The notes: generated by a model not told the origin, from the letters alone. A stretch of 64,000 nucleotides of DNA from Jiella sonneratiae (GCF_017353515.1 NZ_JAFMPY010000020.1:53818-117817), one strand, 5' to 3'; positions 18,779 to 28,820 are shown, counted from the first letter of the stretch. Made by a program: numbers and translations.

Positions 18779-20632
18779 TCAGCGTCCCGCGACGACGGTG
18801 CCCGGGCCGCAGCCGAGGGGGCCGGGATCCTTGCCGCCATGGATGTTGGCGTTGAGGTTGTGGACCATCGCCACCAGCGCGTGGGACGACAGCGGCCGCC
18901 TGAGCTTCGAAGGGTCGCTGGCACCGGCCGAGACGAAAACCGTATAGGCCCTGGTGAAGGTGACGAGGGTGATCTGCCGGTTGTCGTCGGAGGTGCCGGT
19001 CTTCGCGGCGACGTCGTTGACGAATCGGCTGCCATTGGCGGTTCCCGTCGGACCGGTGGTGGCGAGCAGCATCTCGTGCAGGGCGTCGAAGCCGGCCGTC
19101 AGCCGCGCGTCGGCGGCGAGCGGCTGGGCCTTTTCCTCGAGCACGACCTTCTGCGTCGCCCGGTCGCGCGCCTCCTTGAGGATCAGCGGGCCGTTCGACA
19201 CCCGGCCGCAGGTGGCCACCGTCACATAGGCGTCGAGAAGGTCCATCAGCTTCACCGGTTCGGCGCCGAGGGCAAGCGACCGCTCGCGGGCCCCGGCGAA
19301 GCGGAAGCCGGTCTTCATGCGTTCCAGGACGCGGTTGGCGCAGCCATGACCGAAGCTCTGCATCATGCGCACGAAGGGCGGGTTGCGGCTTGCAGCCAGC
19401 GCCTGTTCCAGGCTGATGCGGCCGAGATAGCGGCGGTCGCCGTTCTGGACGGGCGGGATGCCGAAGGGCGAATCCTCCACCCGCGTCTGCGCGGTCCAGC
19501 CCTTTTCCACCAAAGCACAGAGGCTGAGCAGCGGCTTCACGGTCGAGCCGGGATAGATCCGCGCCTCCGGCGGCGCGGCGATCGCCTCGATTCCGCCCGT
19601 GGCATTGTTGACGACGACGGCGGTGAGCCGGTCGTAGCCGGCGCGGCGGATGCGCGGATAGTATTTGTCGATGGCGGTCTCGAGATAAAGCTGCGTCTCG
19701 GAGGAATAGAAGGTGACGACGTCCAGGCTGGCCTCGTGTGCCGCCGTGCCGAGCTTTTCGTCGAGGCGCATCACGGCGAGGTCCCGCGCCGCGCCGAACT
19801 GATCGGAAAGCCGCCGGTCCTTGGCGAAGGCATGGGCGGCAAAGCGGCGGGGCAGCCGGTCGTCGGCGACGGCCTTCTCGGTCAGCGTCACCGGCTTCAG
19901 CCCCATGGTGAGCAGCAGCCGGCGCGCCTCGCGGAGATTGCGCGGCTTGGTCGGATTGCCGGCCGTCGGGTTCTTGATCGTGACGGCGAGGCTTGCCGCC
20001 ATGTCCGGCGTGAAGGTGACGCTCTGGGCCCGCTCGCGCTTGAAGGAATAGCCGAAGTAGTAGCGGGCCGCCGCTTCGATGCCCTTGGTGTTGTGGCCCA
20101 TGAACGGCGTGTTGAAGTAGAATTCCAGCAATTCCTGCTTGGAGAAGTGCCATTCCAGCCAGAGCGCGATGGCGAGTTCGTCGAACTTGCGCTTGAAGTC
20201 GCGTCGGCTGCCGACATAGACCTGCTTGGCGATCTGCTGGGTGATGGTCGAGCCGCCGCGCGGATCGTCGCCGAACTGGCTGAGGAGGGCCTTGCCGATG
20301 GCGATCGGATTGAAGCCCGGATGGCGGAAGAACCAGGAATCCTCGCTGGTCAGGATGGCGTCGCGCATCACCGCCGGGACGTCGCCGTAGCTGACATACA
20401 TCGCCTCTTCGATCGGCGCGTTCCACGGCTCGTCACGATGGCGGGAGAGGTCGACGATCAGGCGGTTGGAATGGACCCGTTCGCGGGTCGTCTCGACCGT
20501 CGCTCCGTAGCGGGCGGCCACCGCGTCGACCCAGCTGTGGACCCCGACGATGCCGCATCCGACGATGATGATGAGAAAGGACAGGATGAGCCAGATCGTC
20601 CTGTAACGGGGAGCCTCGTCCGCCTGGTCCAT
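18779..20632 (-). CDS. Class A penicillin-binding protein (transglycosylase/transpeptidase)
   Basis: A 617-residue bifunctional peptidoglycan synthase. One N-terminal transmembrane helix (WLILSFLIIIVGCGIVGV) is followed by a GT51 glycosyltransferase domain, with the catalytic Glu in AILTSEDSWFFRHPG and GGSTITQQIAKQVY. The transpeptidase domain has SxxK in PGSTVKPLL, SxN in AASRNPPF and KTG in AKTGTSDDN, so both activities should be intact. It is shorter than the usual 700-850-residue class A PBPs. ATG 20632 (MDQADEAPRYRTIW) is chosen because the membrane helix follows directly; a longer open frame upstream overlaps DUF1275 and is not credible. Confidence 0.9.
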   Translation of the reverse strand: MDQADEAPRYRTIWLILSFLIIIVGCGIVGVHSWVDAVAARYGATVETTRERVHSNRLIVDLSRHRDEPWNAPIEEAMYVSYGDVPAVMRDAILTSEDSWFFRHPGFNPIAIGKALLSQFGDDPRGGSTITQQIAKQVYVGSRRDFKRKFDELAIALWLEWHFSKQELLEFYFNTPFMGHNTKGIEAAARYYFGYSFKRERAQSVTFTPDMAASLAVTIKNPTAGNPTKPRNLREARRLLLTMGLKPVTLTEKAVADDRLPRRFAAHAFAKDRRLSDQFGAARDLAVMRLDEKLGTAAHEASLDVVTFYSSETQLYLETAIDKYYPRIRRAGYDRLTAVVVNNATGGIEAIAAPPEARIYPGSTVKPLLSLCALVEKGWTAQTRVEDSPFGIPPVQNGDRRYLGRISLEQALAASRNPPFVRMMQSFGHGCANRVLERMKTGFRFAGARERSLALGAEPVKLMDLLDAYVTVATCGRVSNGPLILKEARDRATQKVVLEEKAQPLAADARLTAGFDALHEMLLATTGPTGTANGSRFVNDVAAKTGTSDDNRQITLVTFTRAYTVFVSAGASDPSKLRRPLSSHALVAMVHNLNANIHGGKDPGPLGCGPGTVVAGR

Positions 20633-20811
20633 GCGCCGTCCCCGTCCGTGACCGATCGTTAACCATCGCGATATGGGTGCGCCGGATGACGGCCGCAACG
20701 AAGTCGGCCGCTTCCGGCCTCTCCCTCCCATGGCCGGATGGACCGGTCTCTTGCCGGCAACGGTGCATTGGAAAGCCCAGACGCGTCGGCGCGGATCCGG
20801 CGGCCGCCGGC

Positions 20812-21576
20812 TCAGTCCGGCGGGCGGCCGAGGCCGAAGCTCGGATGCATCCAGGCGTGCGGGACGCTGAGCGAGATCGCGGTGAGGGCGAGGGCGAGGG
20901 CGCCGAGCGCCCAGATCGAGGTTTCCTGCCATGAATGCAGGAGCAGGACGCCGGTGACCGCGCCGGACAGCATGCCCACCCAGGGGCACATCTGCACCAG
21001 GAAGCCCGGCCGCCTTTCGCCGCAGATGAAGCGGCCGAGACCCTTGCCGAACCGCGACAGGGCGCCGGTGACGTAGGTCAGGCCCAGCGGATGGCCGGCG
21101 ACGTTGTCGACCGCCGCATTCAGCATGCCCATGGCGAGAACCAGCGGCAGGTAGGTGAAGGGAGAGGGGCTCGCGCCGGCGAAGGCGGCGACGGAGCCGG
21201 TCACCACGGTGACGGCCATCAGGAGCGGCCACTGGCGCTCGCCGGTGGCCCTGACGACGATCACGCCGGTGGCGTTGCCGACGACGAAGATGCCGAGGAT
21301 CGACGCGAGCCGCATCACCGCGTCGCCGCGGCCCTCGCCGATGGCGATGGCGAGGCGCGTCGTGTTGCCGCTCATGAAGGAAAGGAAATCGCCGGCCCGC
21401 AGGAAGCCGATCGCATCGGTCATGCCCGCGAGGAACGACAGCAGCGCAACGAAGCCGAAGCCGAGCGCCTTCTGGCGCCCCTCGGGCGCGCCGTCGCCGC
21501 CCGCCCGGTTGCGTGGCTGCGTGAAATGTCGCTGCGCGCGGCGCTCGCCGCGGCCGAAAGGTCGTTCGCCGTCCAT
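20812..21576 (-). CDS. DUF1275 (YoaK family) membrane protein
   Basis: A 254-residue inner-membrane protein of the DUF1275/YoaK family, function unknown. After a basic cytoplasmic N-terminus of about 35 residues there are roughly six transmembrane segments. Family features include GMTDAIGFLRAGDFLSFMSGNTTRLA, GMLNAAVDNVAG and TYVTGALSRFGKGLGR. It starts 7 nt after the bolA stop on the same strand, so the two are likely cotranscribed. The PBP gene begins 179 bp downstream. Confidence 0.9.
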   Translation of the reverse strand: MDGERPFGRGERRAQRHFTQPRNRAGGDGAPEGRQKALGFGFVALLSFLAGMTDAIGFLRAGDFLSFMSGNTTRLAIAIGEGRGDAVMRLASILGIFVVGNATGVIVVRATGERQWPLLMAVTVVTGSVAAFAGASPSPFTYLPLVLAMGMLNAAVDNVAGHPLGLTYVTGALSRFGKGLGRFICGERRPGFLVQMCPWVGMLSGAVTGVLLLHSWQETSIWALGALALALTAISLSVPHAWMHPSFGLGRPPD

Positions 21577-21583
21577 CGAAATC

Positions 21584-21892
21584 TCAGCGTTTCAGGCGCG
21601 TCGGCTCTCCGGGAGCCGCCGCCTCTATGGCGAGAGCGTGGACGCCCCCCGAAAGTTCCGGCGCAAGCAGCGCGTTGATCGCCCGGTGGCGGGCGATGCG
21701 CGACATGCCGGTGAAGGCGTCGGCGACGATCCTGATGCGGAAATGCGTCTCGCCGGAGCCGTCGAAGGCGGCGTGGTGGTCGCTGCCCGCGTGATGGTGG
21801 CCGGCATGCATGTGGCTTTCGTCGATCACGTCGAGCCCGGCCGGAGCGAATGCCTCGCCCAGCTTCGCCTCGATCCTCGCCTTGGTGGTCAT
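21584..21892 (-). CDS. bolA: BolA family protein
   Basis: BolA-like proteins pair with monothiol glutaredoxins in iron-sulfur or iron signalling and influence cell shape. The 102-residue product has the class II KH-like fold: MTTKARIEAKLGEAF, the loop VIDESHMHAGHHH, ETHFRIRIVADAFTGMSRIARHRAIN and the C-terminal VHALAIEAAAPGE. The His-rich loop HMHAGHHHAGSDHH contains the invariant metal-ligand histidine and is longer than in E. coli BolA. It is divergent from the J-domain gene that precedes cobS, the usual arrangement in Hyphomicrobiales. Confidence 0.94.
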   Translation of the reverse strand: MTTKARIEAKLGEAFAPAGLDVIDESHMHAGHHHAGSDHHAAFDGSGETHFRIRIVADAFTGMSRIARHRAINALLAPELSGGVHALAIEAAAPGEPTRLKR

Positions 21893-22039
21893 GGCCTGCC
21901 TCTCGTTGCTGCCGGATCACATCCTGCCGGCCAATGTTGCGCCTGGCTTGCGGCGGCGCATTCCCGCCCCGGGATTTCCGGCTTTTTGTCGCCTGTCAAT
22001 TCTTGTTCGCATATGCCTCGGGCCCCATAATCCGCCGCG

Positions 22040-22651
22040 ATGAAGCTCGACTCCAAATATTTCGACGCGATCCGCGTCAAAGGCAAAAGCGCGGCGGCGG
22101 GTGCCAAGCCGAAGGCGCCGGTCTGCGCCTGGGAAGGCTGCGATGAGCCCGGCGTCTACAAGGCGCCGCTCGGCCGCGATTTCGAGGGGCAGTATCTCAA
22201 TTTCTGCGTGGATCACGTCCGCCAGTACAACAAGTCGTACAACTACTTTTCCGGCCTCAACGACGACGCCATCCAGAAATATCTCAAGGATGCGATGACC
22301 GGCCACCGGCCGACCTGGTCGATGGGCCGCAACGGTTCGATGCCGAACGGCACGCGCAGCGGCCGGGCGGCTTCCGCCGGAGCGCGGCCGCGCGATCCCT
22401 TCGGGCTGTTCGGCGAGGAGGGCGCCCGCGGCCCCGGAACCCGGCGCCCGAAGGTGCGCCCCCTGGAGAAGAAGGCCTTCGAGAATCTCGGCCTCGAACC
22501 GGGTGCGGCTGGCGAAGCGATCCGCCGCCGCTATAAGGATCTGGTGAAGCAGCTCCACCCGGACGCCAATGGCGGCGATCGCGGCCAGGAAGACCGGCTT
22601 CGTGAGGTGATCCAGGCCTACAAGCTCCTCAAGCAGGCCGGCCTCTGCTGA
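22040..22651 (+). CDS. J-domain (DnaJ-like) protein
   Basis: A 203-residue protein with a C-terminal J domain (about residues 145-203): AFENLGLEPGAAGEAIRRRYKDLVKQLHPDANGGD carries the HPD tripeptide that stimulates DnaK ATPase. The N-terminal part has a conserved region including CAWEGCDEPGVYKAPLGRD and FCVDHVRQYNKSYNYF, with a possible metal-binding Cys/His set. It lacks G/F and zinc-finger domains, so it is not DnaJ itself. It stands between bolA (divergent) and cobS (272 bp downstream), a gene neighbourhood kept in this order. Client unknown. Confidence 0.9.
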   Translation: MKLDSKYFDAIRVKGKSAAAGAKPKAPVCAWEGCDEPGVYKAPLGRDFEGQYLNFCVDHVRQYNKSYNYFSGLNDDAIQKYLKDAMTGHRPTWSMGRNGSMPNGTRSGRAASAGARPRDPFGLFGEEGARGPGTRRPKVRPLEKKAFENLGLEPGAAGEAIRRRYKDLVKQLHPDANGGDRGQEDRLREVIQAYKLLKQAGLC

Positions 22652-22922
22652 GCGCCGCGGCCTTCGCGTCGCTTCGCATTGCGTTGCAACGGTCTTTCCG
22701 CCATCGTCGCCGAAGCGCCTGGGGACGAGGCCCGGCCAGGGCTCGCGCCGGCTCGCATGCGATTGCGGGCGGCCCTCGGCGCCTGGAGACGGGCAGGGCG
22801 GGTTGATTCGGTTGGCCCGTCGCGGCAGGTCTCGCCGGTGCGGCGGGTCTGCCCCGGCGGCAGGATGACAGCATGACGGCGCAAGCGGCGGCCCTTCGCC
22901 CGAAAGCGCCCTTGGAGGTATG

Positions 22923-23909
22923 ATGAGTGCAGCGGAACAGGATGTGGCCCCTCTGCCGGACGCCACGATCTCCGTCCGCGAAACCTTCGGTTTCGACAGC
23001 GACCTGAAAGTCCCGGCCTATTCGGCCCGCGATCCGCACGTTCCGGAGATCGACCCGGACTACATCTTCGACCGCCCGACGACGCTGGCGATCCTCGCCG
23101 GTTTCGCGCGCAACCGGCGGGTCATGGTCTCGGGCTATCACGGCACCGGCAAGTCGACGCATATCGAGCAGGTGGCGGCGCGGCTGAACTGGCCCTGCGT
23201 GCGCGTCAATCTCGACAGCCACGTCTCGCGCATCGATCTCGTCGGCAAGGACGCGATCACCGTGCGCGAGGGCATGCAGGTCACCGAATTCCGCGACGGC
23301 ATCCTGCCCTGGGCCTATCAGCACAACGTCGCGCTGGTCTTTGACGAATACGACGCCGGCCGGCCGGACGTGATGTTCGTGATCCAGCGCGTCCTCGAAT
23401 CCTCGGGGCGCCTGACGCTGCTCGACCAGTCCCGCGTCATCCGGCCCCACCCGGCCTTCCGGCTGTTCGCGACCGCGAACACCGTCGGCCTCGGCGACAC
23501 CACGGGCCTCTATCACGGCACCCAGCAGATCAACCAGGCGCAGATGGACCGCTGGTCGATCGTCACGACGCTGAACTACCTGCCGCACGACACCGAGGTC
23601 GGCATCGTCCTCGCCAAGGCGAAGAGCTTCGCCACCGCCGAAGGCAGGAAGACAGTGTCGAAGATGGTGCGCGTCGCGGATCTGACGCGCTCGGCCTTCG
23701 TCAACGGCGACCTGTCGACGGTGATGAGCCCCCGGACGGTGATCACCTGGGCCGAGAACGCCGAGATCTTCGGCGAGGTCGGCTTCGCCTTCCGCCTGAC
23801 CTTCCTCAACAAGTGCGACGACCTGGAGCGTCCGCTGGTCGCGGAATTCTACCAGCGGGCGTTCGGAGAGGAACTGCCGGAAAGCGCGGCGAACCTCGTT
23901 CTGGATTGA
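22923..23909 (+). CDS. cobS: Aerobic cobaltochelatase subunit CobS
   Basis: CobS is the AAA+ ATPase subunit of the aerobic cobaltochelatase, which inserts cobalt into hydrogenobyrinic acid a,c-diamide with CobT and CobN. The 328-residue protein contains Walker [16 protein letters not shown], Walker [14 protein letters not shown], and sensor/arginine-finger regions ([17 protein letters not shown]). Two adjacent ATGs are possible; the second (22923) has better spacing from GGAGG at 22914-22918. cobT normally follows directly, but here hicAB and an opposite-strand gene separate them by 1.7 kb. Confidence 0.97.
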   Translation: MSAAEQDVAPLPDATISVRETFGFDSDLKVPAYSARDPHVPEIDPDYIFDRPTTLAILAGFARNRRVMVSGYHGTGKSTHIEQVAARLNWPCVRVNLDSHVSRIDLVGKDAITVREGMQVTEFRDGILPWAYQHNVALVFDEYDAGRPDVMFVIQRVLESSGRLTLLDQSRVIRPHPAFRLFATANTVGLGDTTGLYHGTQQINQAQMDRWSIVTTLNYLPHDTEVGIVLAKAKSFATAEGRKTVSKMVRVADLTRSAFVNGDLSTVMSPRTVITWAENAEIFGEVGFAFRLTFLNKCDDLERPLVAEFYQRAFGEELPESAANLVLD

Positions 23910-23929
23910 GGCGGGGGCGGGCGGCTTGC

Positions 23930-24166
23930 GTGGGTAAAACTCTCGACAGGATGCGCGCCAACCCAAAGGCGGACTGGCAGATCAGCGATGTCGAGCGAGC
24001 CTGTCGCGAGACAGGCTTGTCCTGTTTGAAGCCGAGCCGAGGCTCGCATTACAAAATCGGCGATCCATTGGGCGGTCGTAGATATACGATCCCCGCGAGA
24101 CGTCCTATAAAGGCGAAGTACATCCAAGAGTTCTTGAAGTTCGTTGAGGAGTTGGGCAAGGCATGA
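23930..24166 (+). CDS. hicA: HicA-type mRNA interferase toxin
   Basis: HicA toxins are small dsRNA-binding-fold ribonucleases that cleave mRNA on translating ribosomes. The 78-residue product contains the expected pattern NPKADWQISDVERACRETG, the catalytic-histidine segment SRGSHYKIG and TIPARRPIKAKYIQEFLKFV. I choose GTG 23930 because family members carry a KxLxxMxxNPK lead-in; ATG 23951 would give 71 residues. It lies only 20 nt after the cobS stop and overlaps hicB by 4 nt (ATGA). Sequence around it is somewhat less GC-rich than its neighbours, consistent with later acquisition. Confidence 0.88.
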   Translation: MGKTLDRMRANPKADWQISDVERACRETGLSCLKPSRGSHYKIGDPLGGRRYTIPARRPIKAKYIQEFLKFVEELGKA

Positions 24167-24426
24167 CTGCGACCTTGCGTACCGCCGACGGCGCGCTTTT
24201 CGACCCCTCGGCCTATGAAGTGCATCTTCGACCCTTGACCGAGGACGAAGGCGGAGGCTGGTTTGCGACCATTCCAGATCTTCCAGGATGCATGGGTGAT
24301 GGGGAATCGGAGGCCGAGGCGATCATGGACGTTCGATCCGCCGCTTGCGAATGGGCAGATGCAGCAGTTGCGGACGGCGAGCAGATTCCCGCGCCATCCT
24401 ACCGCACTGCGGAAGCTGCGGAATAA
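24163..24426 (+). CDS. hicB: HicB-type antitoxin
   Basis: HicB antitoxins sequester HicA through a partial RNase H-like fold. The 87-residue product has the family signature: YEVHLRPLTEDEGGGWFATIPDLPGCMGDGESEAEAI followed by DVRSAACEWADAA. No C-terminal ribbon-helix-helix or HTH domain is visible, so it may not bind its own promoter, or uses its short tail. Its ATG overlaps the hicA stop (ATGA), indicating coupled translation, with toxin before antitoxin as usual for hicAB. The pair sits between cobS and cobT. Confidence 0.9.
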   Translation: MTATLRTADGALFDPSAYEVHLRPLTEDEGGGWFATIPDLPGCMGDGESEAEAIMDVRSAACEWADAAVADGEQIPAPSYRTAEAAE

Positions 24427-24529
24427 CTGAATCTTGAGACAGAAACATCCGATGATATCGGCTCCGCATCCGGACTGATTATCACGCGCAGCTCCGTCAA
24501 AATTCGGCGCGTTGATGCCCCTTCATGAC

Positions 24530-25387
24530 TCACCGATACAGCTTCGCCACCGCGGTCATGTTCTCGGCGCCGAGGCCCTCGGCGATGGCGCGCTCAAATG
24601 TCTCGTGGGCCTTCTCTATCATCGGCGCCTCACCCTTGCCCGTCAGGCCGAGCGCGTAGCGGAAGTCCTTGTCGAGGAGCTCGACCGGGAATTTCGGGTC
24701 GAAGTCGGACTTGATCATCGAACTGGTCAGATAGGCAAAGTTCGGCGCCCAGACGGCTGTCTTGGCGATGGCGTCGACGGCGGTCTGCGTGTCGGCCTGC
24801 GAGCGGTCGAGCATGGCGACGACCTCCGCCCATGCCGCGACGTTGACGCCGAGGATGGCGTTGGTCGCGAGCTTCACCGTCGCCGCATCGCCCCAGTCTC
24901 CGACCCGCTCGAGGCTCTTGCCGAGCGGCTTCAGCACCGCTTCGGCGCGATCGAGGGCGTCCGTCTTGCCGGCGAGGAAGAAGACGAGGCCGGCGTTCTC
25001 GGCCTGCGGCAGCGTGCCGGAGACCGGCGCCTCGACGAGATCGACGCCCTTTTCGGCCATCGCGCTGCCGAGGCTGCGCACGAAGTCGGGCGTCAGGGTG
25101 GAGACCTCGATGGCGGTCTTGCCGGCGGCCATGCCGGCAAGCGCCCCCGTCTCCTCGTCGAGCCATACCTCGCGGGACGCCTCGTCATTCGAGACCATGG
25201 CGAGGACGATGTCGGCCATCTCGCCGGCCTGGCGTGGCGATGAGGCGGCGCGGGCGCCCGCCGCGACATAGGGTTCGGTCTTTTCAGGGTTGCGATTCCA
25301 GACGACGAGGTCGCCGCCGGAGGCAAGGATGTTGCGGGCGATGCGCGAGCCCATCGCACCGAGGCCGAGAAAGGCGATCGTTGGCAT
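24530..25387 (-). CDS. NAD(P)-dependent beta-hydroxyacid dehydrogenase family protein
   Basis: A 285-residue dehydrogenase of the 3-hydroxyisobutyrate dehydrogenase/glyoxylate reductase/imine reductase superfamily. The N-terminal Rossmann motif is [17 protein letters not shown]; the substrate loop is [17 protein letters not shown], and the usual catalytic lysine is in [12 protein letters not shown]. Substrate (tartronate semialdehyde, glyoxylate, hydroxyisobutyrate or an imine) cannot be decided. ATG 25387 is preferred to one 4 codons earlier because GGGA is well spaced. It is on the opposite strand to cobS, hicAB and cobT. Confidence 0.88.
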   Translation of the reverse strand: MPTIAFLGLGAMGSRIARNILASGGDLVVWNRNPEKTEPYVAAGARAASSPRQAGEMADIVLAMVSNDEASREVWLDEETGALAGMAAGKTAIEVSTLTPDFVRSLGSAMAEKGVDLVEAPVSGTLPQAENAGLVFFLAGKTDALDRAEAVLKPLGKSLERVGDWGDAATVKLATNAILGVNVAAWAEVVAMLDRSQADTQTAVDAIAKTAVWAPNFAYLTSSMIKSDFDPKFPVELLDKDFRYALGLTGKGEAPMIEKAHETFERAIAEGLGAENMTAVAKLYR

Positions 25388-25621
25388 GGCGTTTCCCATC
25401 GAGTTGGCAGGAAGAACTCAGGCGGCGAAGCGCGCGGGGCACCGCCGTTCCTTCGGCTAACGCGGCGATCGCGCCGTGGTTTCAAGGCGCGGCGGCCGAC
25501 TCCCCGGGGGCCGAGGCTTCGGAGCGCGGGTCCACAGGCTGTCCGTCATGCCGCGCAAATGCCGTGCGAATGCCCGGCTTCGACTTGCCGCGGGGCGGGG
25601 CCGCGGCCTATTTGTGAAGCC

Positions 25622-27535
25622 ATGAGCAAGATCGGCGACAACAAGCGTCCCCCCCAGGCCAAACCGACCGACCGCGAGCCGTTCCGCCGCGCCGTCGCCG
25701 GCGCGCTGCGCGCGATTTCGGGCGACCCGGAAATGGAGGTCACCTACGCCGCCGACCGGCCGGGCCTTGCCGGCAGCCGGGCGCGGCTGCCGGAACTGCC
25801 GAAGCGCGCGACGCGCAACGACGTCGCGGTGACGCGCGGCCTCGCCGACGCCATGGCGCTCCGCCGCGCCCGCCACGACAGCCGCGTGCATGCGAGTTTC
25901 TGCCCGGACGGCAAGAGCGCCCGCGCCGTCTACGATGCGGTGGAACAGGCGCGCTGCGAGGCGATCGGCGCCAATGCCATGGGCGGCGTCGGCGACAATC
26001 TCGCCGCGATGCTCGAGGACAAGTATTTCCGCTCGAACCTTTCCGACGTCACCGACCGCGCCGAGGCGCCGATCGAGGACGCCGTGGCGCTGATGGTCCG
26101 CGAGAAGCTGACCGGCCGGGCGATTCCGGACAGCGCCCGGGCGCTGGTCGACATCTGGCGCGACTTCGTCGAGGAGAAGGCCGGACGCAACTTCGACAAG
26201 CTGACCGCGACGATCGACGACCAGCACGCCTTTGCGCGGGCGATGCGCGACATGCTCGTCTCGCTGGAAATGGCCGAGCAGCTCTCCGAGGAGCAGAACT
26301 CGGAGGAGGACGAGGACCAGGAGGAGGAGCAGGGCGACAATCAGAGCCGCGACAACGAGGAGAGCGGCTCGGAAAAGGACGCCGGCAGCGAGGAGGCGGA
26401 GGCCGAGGACAGCGAGACCGAGGGCGAGAACGAAGAGACCGCCGAGGCCGAAAGCTCAGAGGTCACCGCCGAAGATCCCGTCGACGACGAGACGCAGGAT
26501 ACCGAAACCCCGGGCGAGTCGCGCCGGCCGAACCAGCCGCTCGACCGCGATGCGCCGCAGTTCGACTACAAGGTCTTCACCCCGCAGTTCGACGAGATCG
26601 TCGGCGCCGAGGATCTCTGCGACGAGGCCGAACTCGATAGGCTGCGGGCCTTTCTCGACAAGCAGCTTTCGACGCTGCAGGGCGTCGTCGGCCGGCTCGC
26701 CAACCGGCTGCAGCGCCGTCTCATGGCGCAGCAGAACCGCTCCTGGGACTTCGACCTCGAAGAGGGCTATCTCGACACGGCGCGGCTGACGCGCCTCGTC
26801 ATCGATCCGATGCAGCCGCTGTCCTACAAGATGGAGCGCGACACCGACTTCCGCGACACGATCGTCACGCTCCTGATCGACAATTCCGGCTCGATGCGCG
26901 GCCGGCCGATCACCGTCGCGGCGACCTGCGCCGACATCCTGGCACGGACGCTGGAGCGTTGCGGCGTCAAGGTCGAGGTGCTCGGCTTCACCACCCGCGC
27001 CTGGAAGGGCGGCCAGTCGCGCGAGGCCTGGCTGAAGGCCGGCAAGCCGGTGAAGCCCGGGCGGCTCAACGACCTCCGCCACATCGTCTACAAGTCGGCG
27101 GATGCGCCGTGGCGGCGGGCGCGTCGCAATCTCGGCCTGATGATGCGCGAGGGGCTCCTGAAGGAGAACATCGACGGCGAGGCGCTGATCTGGGCGCACA
27201 ACCGCCTGCTCGGCCGCTCCGAACAGCGGCGGATCCTGATGATGATCTCCGACGGCGCGCCGGTCGACGATTCGACGCTGTCGGTCAATCCCGGCAACTA
27301 CCTCGAACGGCACCTCAGGGCGATCATCGAGGAGATCGAGACCCGCTCGCCGATCGAGCTTCTGGCGATCGGCATCGGCCACGACGTGACGCGCTACTAT
27401 CGCCGCGCCGTGACCATCGTCGACGCCGAGGAACTGGCCGGCGCGATGACCGAGCAGCTCGCCGACCTGTTCGAGGAGGAGGGACGGCTGGGCGCGGCGG
27501 GCGCGACCTACCGGCGGGCGGGCGGCCGCAGGTGA
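25622..27535 (+). CDS. cobT: Aerobic cobaltochelatase subunit CobT
   Basis: CobT is the VWA-domain partner of CobS in the cobaltochelatase. The 637-residue protein starts [20 protein letters not shown]. It has a conserved N-terminal region, a very acidic central linker (about residues 220-305, Glu/Asp/Ser/Gln-rich, normal for CobT) and a C-terminal von Willebrand A domain with an intact [18 protein letters not shown], plus [14 protein letters not shown]. The frame extends upstream to 25559 without homology. The phytase-like gene follows 59 bp later. Codon pattern and length are normal, so separation from cobS has not damaged it. Confidence 0.97.
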   Translation: MSKIGDNKRPPQAKPTDREPFRRAVAGALRAISGDPEMEVTYAADRPGLAGSRARLPELPKRATRNDVAVTRGLADAMALRRARHDSRVHASFCPDGKSARAVYDAVEQARCEAIGANAMGGVGDNLAAMLEDKYFRSNLSDVTDRAEAPIEDAVALMVREKLTGRAIPDSARALVDIWRDFVEEKAGRNFDKLTATIDDQHAFARAMRDMLVSLEMAEQLSEEQNSEEDEDQEEEQGDNQSRDNEESGSEKDAGSEEAEAEDSETEGENEETAEAESSEVTAEDPVDDETQDTETPGESRRPNQPLDRDAPQFDYKVFTPQFDEIVGAEDLCDEAELDRLRAFLDKQLSTLQGVVGRLANRLQRRLMAQQNRSWDFDLEEGYLDTARLTRLVIDPMQPLSYKMERDTDFRDTIVTLLIDNSGSMRGRPITVAATCADILARTLERCGVKVEVLGFTTRAWKGGQSREAWLKAGKPVKPGRLNDLRHIVYKSADAPWRRARRNLGLMMREGLLKENIDGEALIWAHNRLLGRSEQRRILMMISDGAPVDDSTLSVNPGNYLERHLRAIIEEIETRSPIELLAIGIGHDVTRYYRRAVTIVDAEELAGAMTEQLADLFEEEGRLGAAGATYRRAGGRR

Positions 27536-27594
27536 GAATTCGCGCCGATTGCAGGAGGTCGTCCGCCGCAAGACCGGCCGGGCGGGGAAGGCCG

Positions 27595-28638
27595 ATGCGC
27601 CGGCGCGTGGCGTCGCTGCTTCTCGCCGGCTTCCTGGCCGTTCCGCTCGCCAGTCGGCCGGCGGGTGCCGGAGCGGGGGATGCGATCGCCGTCGATGCAA
27701 GCCTCATCCCGCAATTTTCCAAGCATTCGCAGACGGCGCGCTTCGGCAGGCTGACCTATCTCGGCGGCTTCAGTTTCTGGTCGCCGGATGGCCGGCTGCA
27801 CGGCATCTCGGCGATCAGGCTGCGGGAGAAGGGCGCCGCCTTCGTCGCCGTCACCGACAATGGCTGCCGGGTCGAGGGGCGGATCACGCGCGACGCCGGC
27901 GGCCGCCCGCTCGGCCTGTCAGGCGTTGAGGTGACGGCGCTCACCGATCTCGTCGGCCGGCCGCTCCGGGGCAAGGCGGCGGGCGACGCGGAATCCCTGG
28001 CGCTGGCGCCGGACGGCCGCACCGCCTATGTCGGCTTCGAGCAGAGGCATCGCATCTGGGCCTACGATCTTTCCGGCACCGAGTTGGGGAGGGCGCGGTC
28101 CGTCCCGCTGCCGGTCCCCGCCCGGGAGTTGCGGGCGAACAAGGGGCTCGAGATGCTGGCGATCGCGCCGCAGGCCTCGCCGCTCAACGGGGCGATGGTC
28201 ACCGTCGCCGAACACTCGATCGATCCGGCCGGCAACCTCTTCGCCGGTATCGCCGGGGAGGACGGCGGCGTCTTCAAGGTGCGGCGGAACGACGGATGGG
28301 AGGTCTCCGACGGCGATTTCCTGCCGAACGGCGATCTCCTCCTCCTGGAGCGCCGCTTCGAGGGCATCTTCTCTGGGCTCGGCATCCGCATCCGCCGCAT
28401 CGCCGGCGACGCGATCCGGCCGGGCGCTCTCGTCGACGGGCCGGTGGTCTTCGAGGCGGATCTCTCCGACGAGATCGACAACATGGAAGGCCTCGACGTC
28501 TGGCTGGACGGGGAGGGGCGCACACGGCTGACCCTCGTCTCCGACGACAACGGCTCGCTCTTCCAGCGCAACATCCTGTTGGAGTTCGTCTGGACCGATG
28601 GAGACGACCCGGCGCCGGGTCTTGCCTCCGGCGGGTGA
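27595..28638 (+). CDS. Secreted esterase-like phytase-family protein
   Basis: A 347-residue exported protein of the 'esterase-like activity of phytase' family (PF13449-like). It has a signal peptide (MRRRVASLLLAGFLAVPLAS) with cleavage near PAGAGAG and then a beta-propeller-like domain: RLTYLGGFSFWSPD, GISAIRLREKGAAFVAVTDNG, AESLALAPDGRTAYVGFEQRHRIWAY, NKGLEMLAIAP and FLPNGDLLLLERRF. Enzymatic activity of this family is not well established. ATG 27595 follows GGGGAAGG. It is downstream of cobT on the same strand, an arrangement common in Hyphomicrobiales, though a metabolic link to cobalamin is not obvious. Confidence 0.9.
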   Translation: MRRRVASLLLAGFLAVPLASRPAGAGAGDAIAVDASLIPQFSKHSQTARFGRLTYLGGFSFWSPDGRLHGISAIRLREKGAAFVAVTDNGCRVEGRITRDAGGRPLGLSGVEVTALTDLVGRPLRGKAAGDAESLALAPDGRTAYVGFEQRHRIWAYDLSGTELGRARSVPLPVPARELRANKGLEMLAIAPQASPLNGAMVTVAEHSIDPAGNLFAGIAGEDGGVFKVRRNDGWEVSDGDFLPNGDLLLLERRFEGIFSGLGIRIRRIAGDAIRPGALVDGPVVFEADLSDEIDNMEGLDVWLDGEGRTRLTLVSDDNGSLFQRNILLEFVWTDGDDPAPGLASGG

Positions 28639-28780
28639 CGCCGTGCCGGGTTGACGGATACGGAAGCGACACCGCGACTGCCGAGCAGCACACCGCCACT
28701 GGCGCGCAACACGCCGAGCACCGAGACGCACATGCCTGCCTGCACGACCAGCCGACACCGGCCGGCGTTTTGCCCCCCTC

Positions 28781-28820
28781 AAAAGCCGACGGCGCGGCCC
28801 CTTGCGGGAACCGCGCCGTC
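28781..28820 (-). terminator. Terminator downstream of glnII
   Basis: On the minus strand a 10-bp stem (GACGGCGCGG at 28820-28811 with CCGCGCCGTC at 28797-28788) is followed after three bases by TTTT (28784-28781). It lies about 45 bp past the glnII stop codon. Confidence 0.75.

Noticed and set aside
15169..18855. A 1228-codon plus-strand frame across uvrC and the porin gene
   Set aside because: It is antisense to conserved uvrC domains and out of frame with the porin; composition is that of a GC-driven shadow.
22652..22922. Cobalamin riboswitch before cobS
   Set aside because: No GCCACTG B12 box or matching peripheral helices were found in the spacer.
24530..25387. The dehydrogenase between hicAB and cobT as part of cobalamin synthesis
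   Set aside because: It is on the opposite strand and belongs to the beta-hydroxyacid dehydrogenase family, which has no known step in the pathway.
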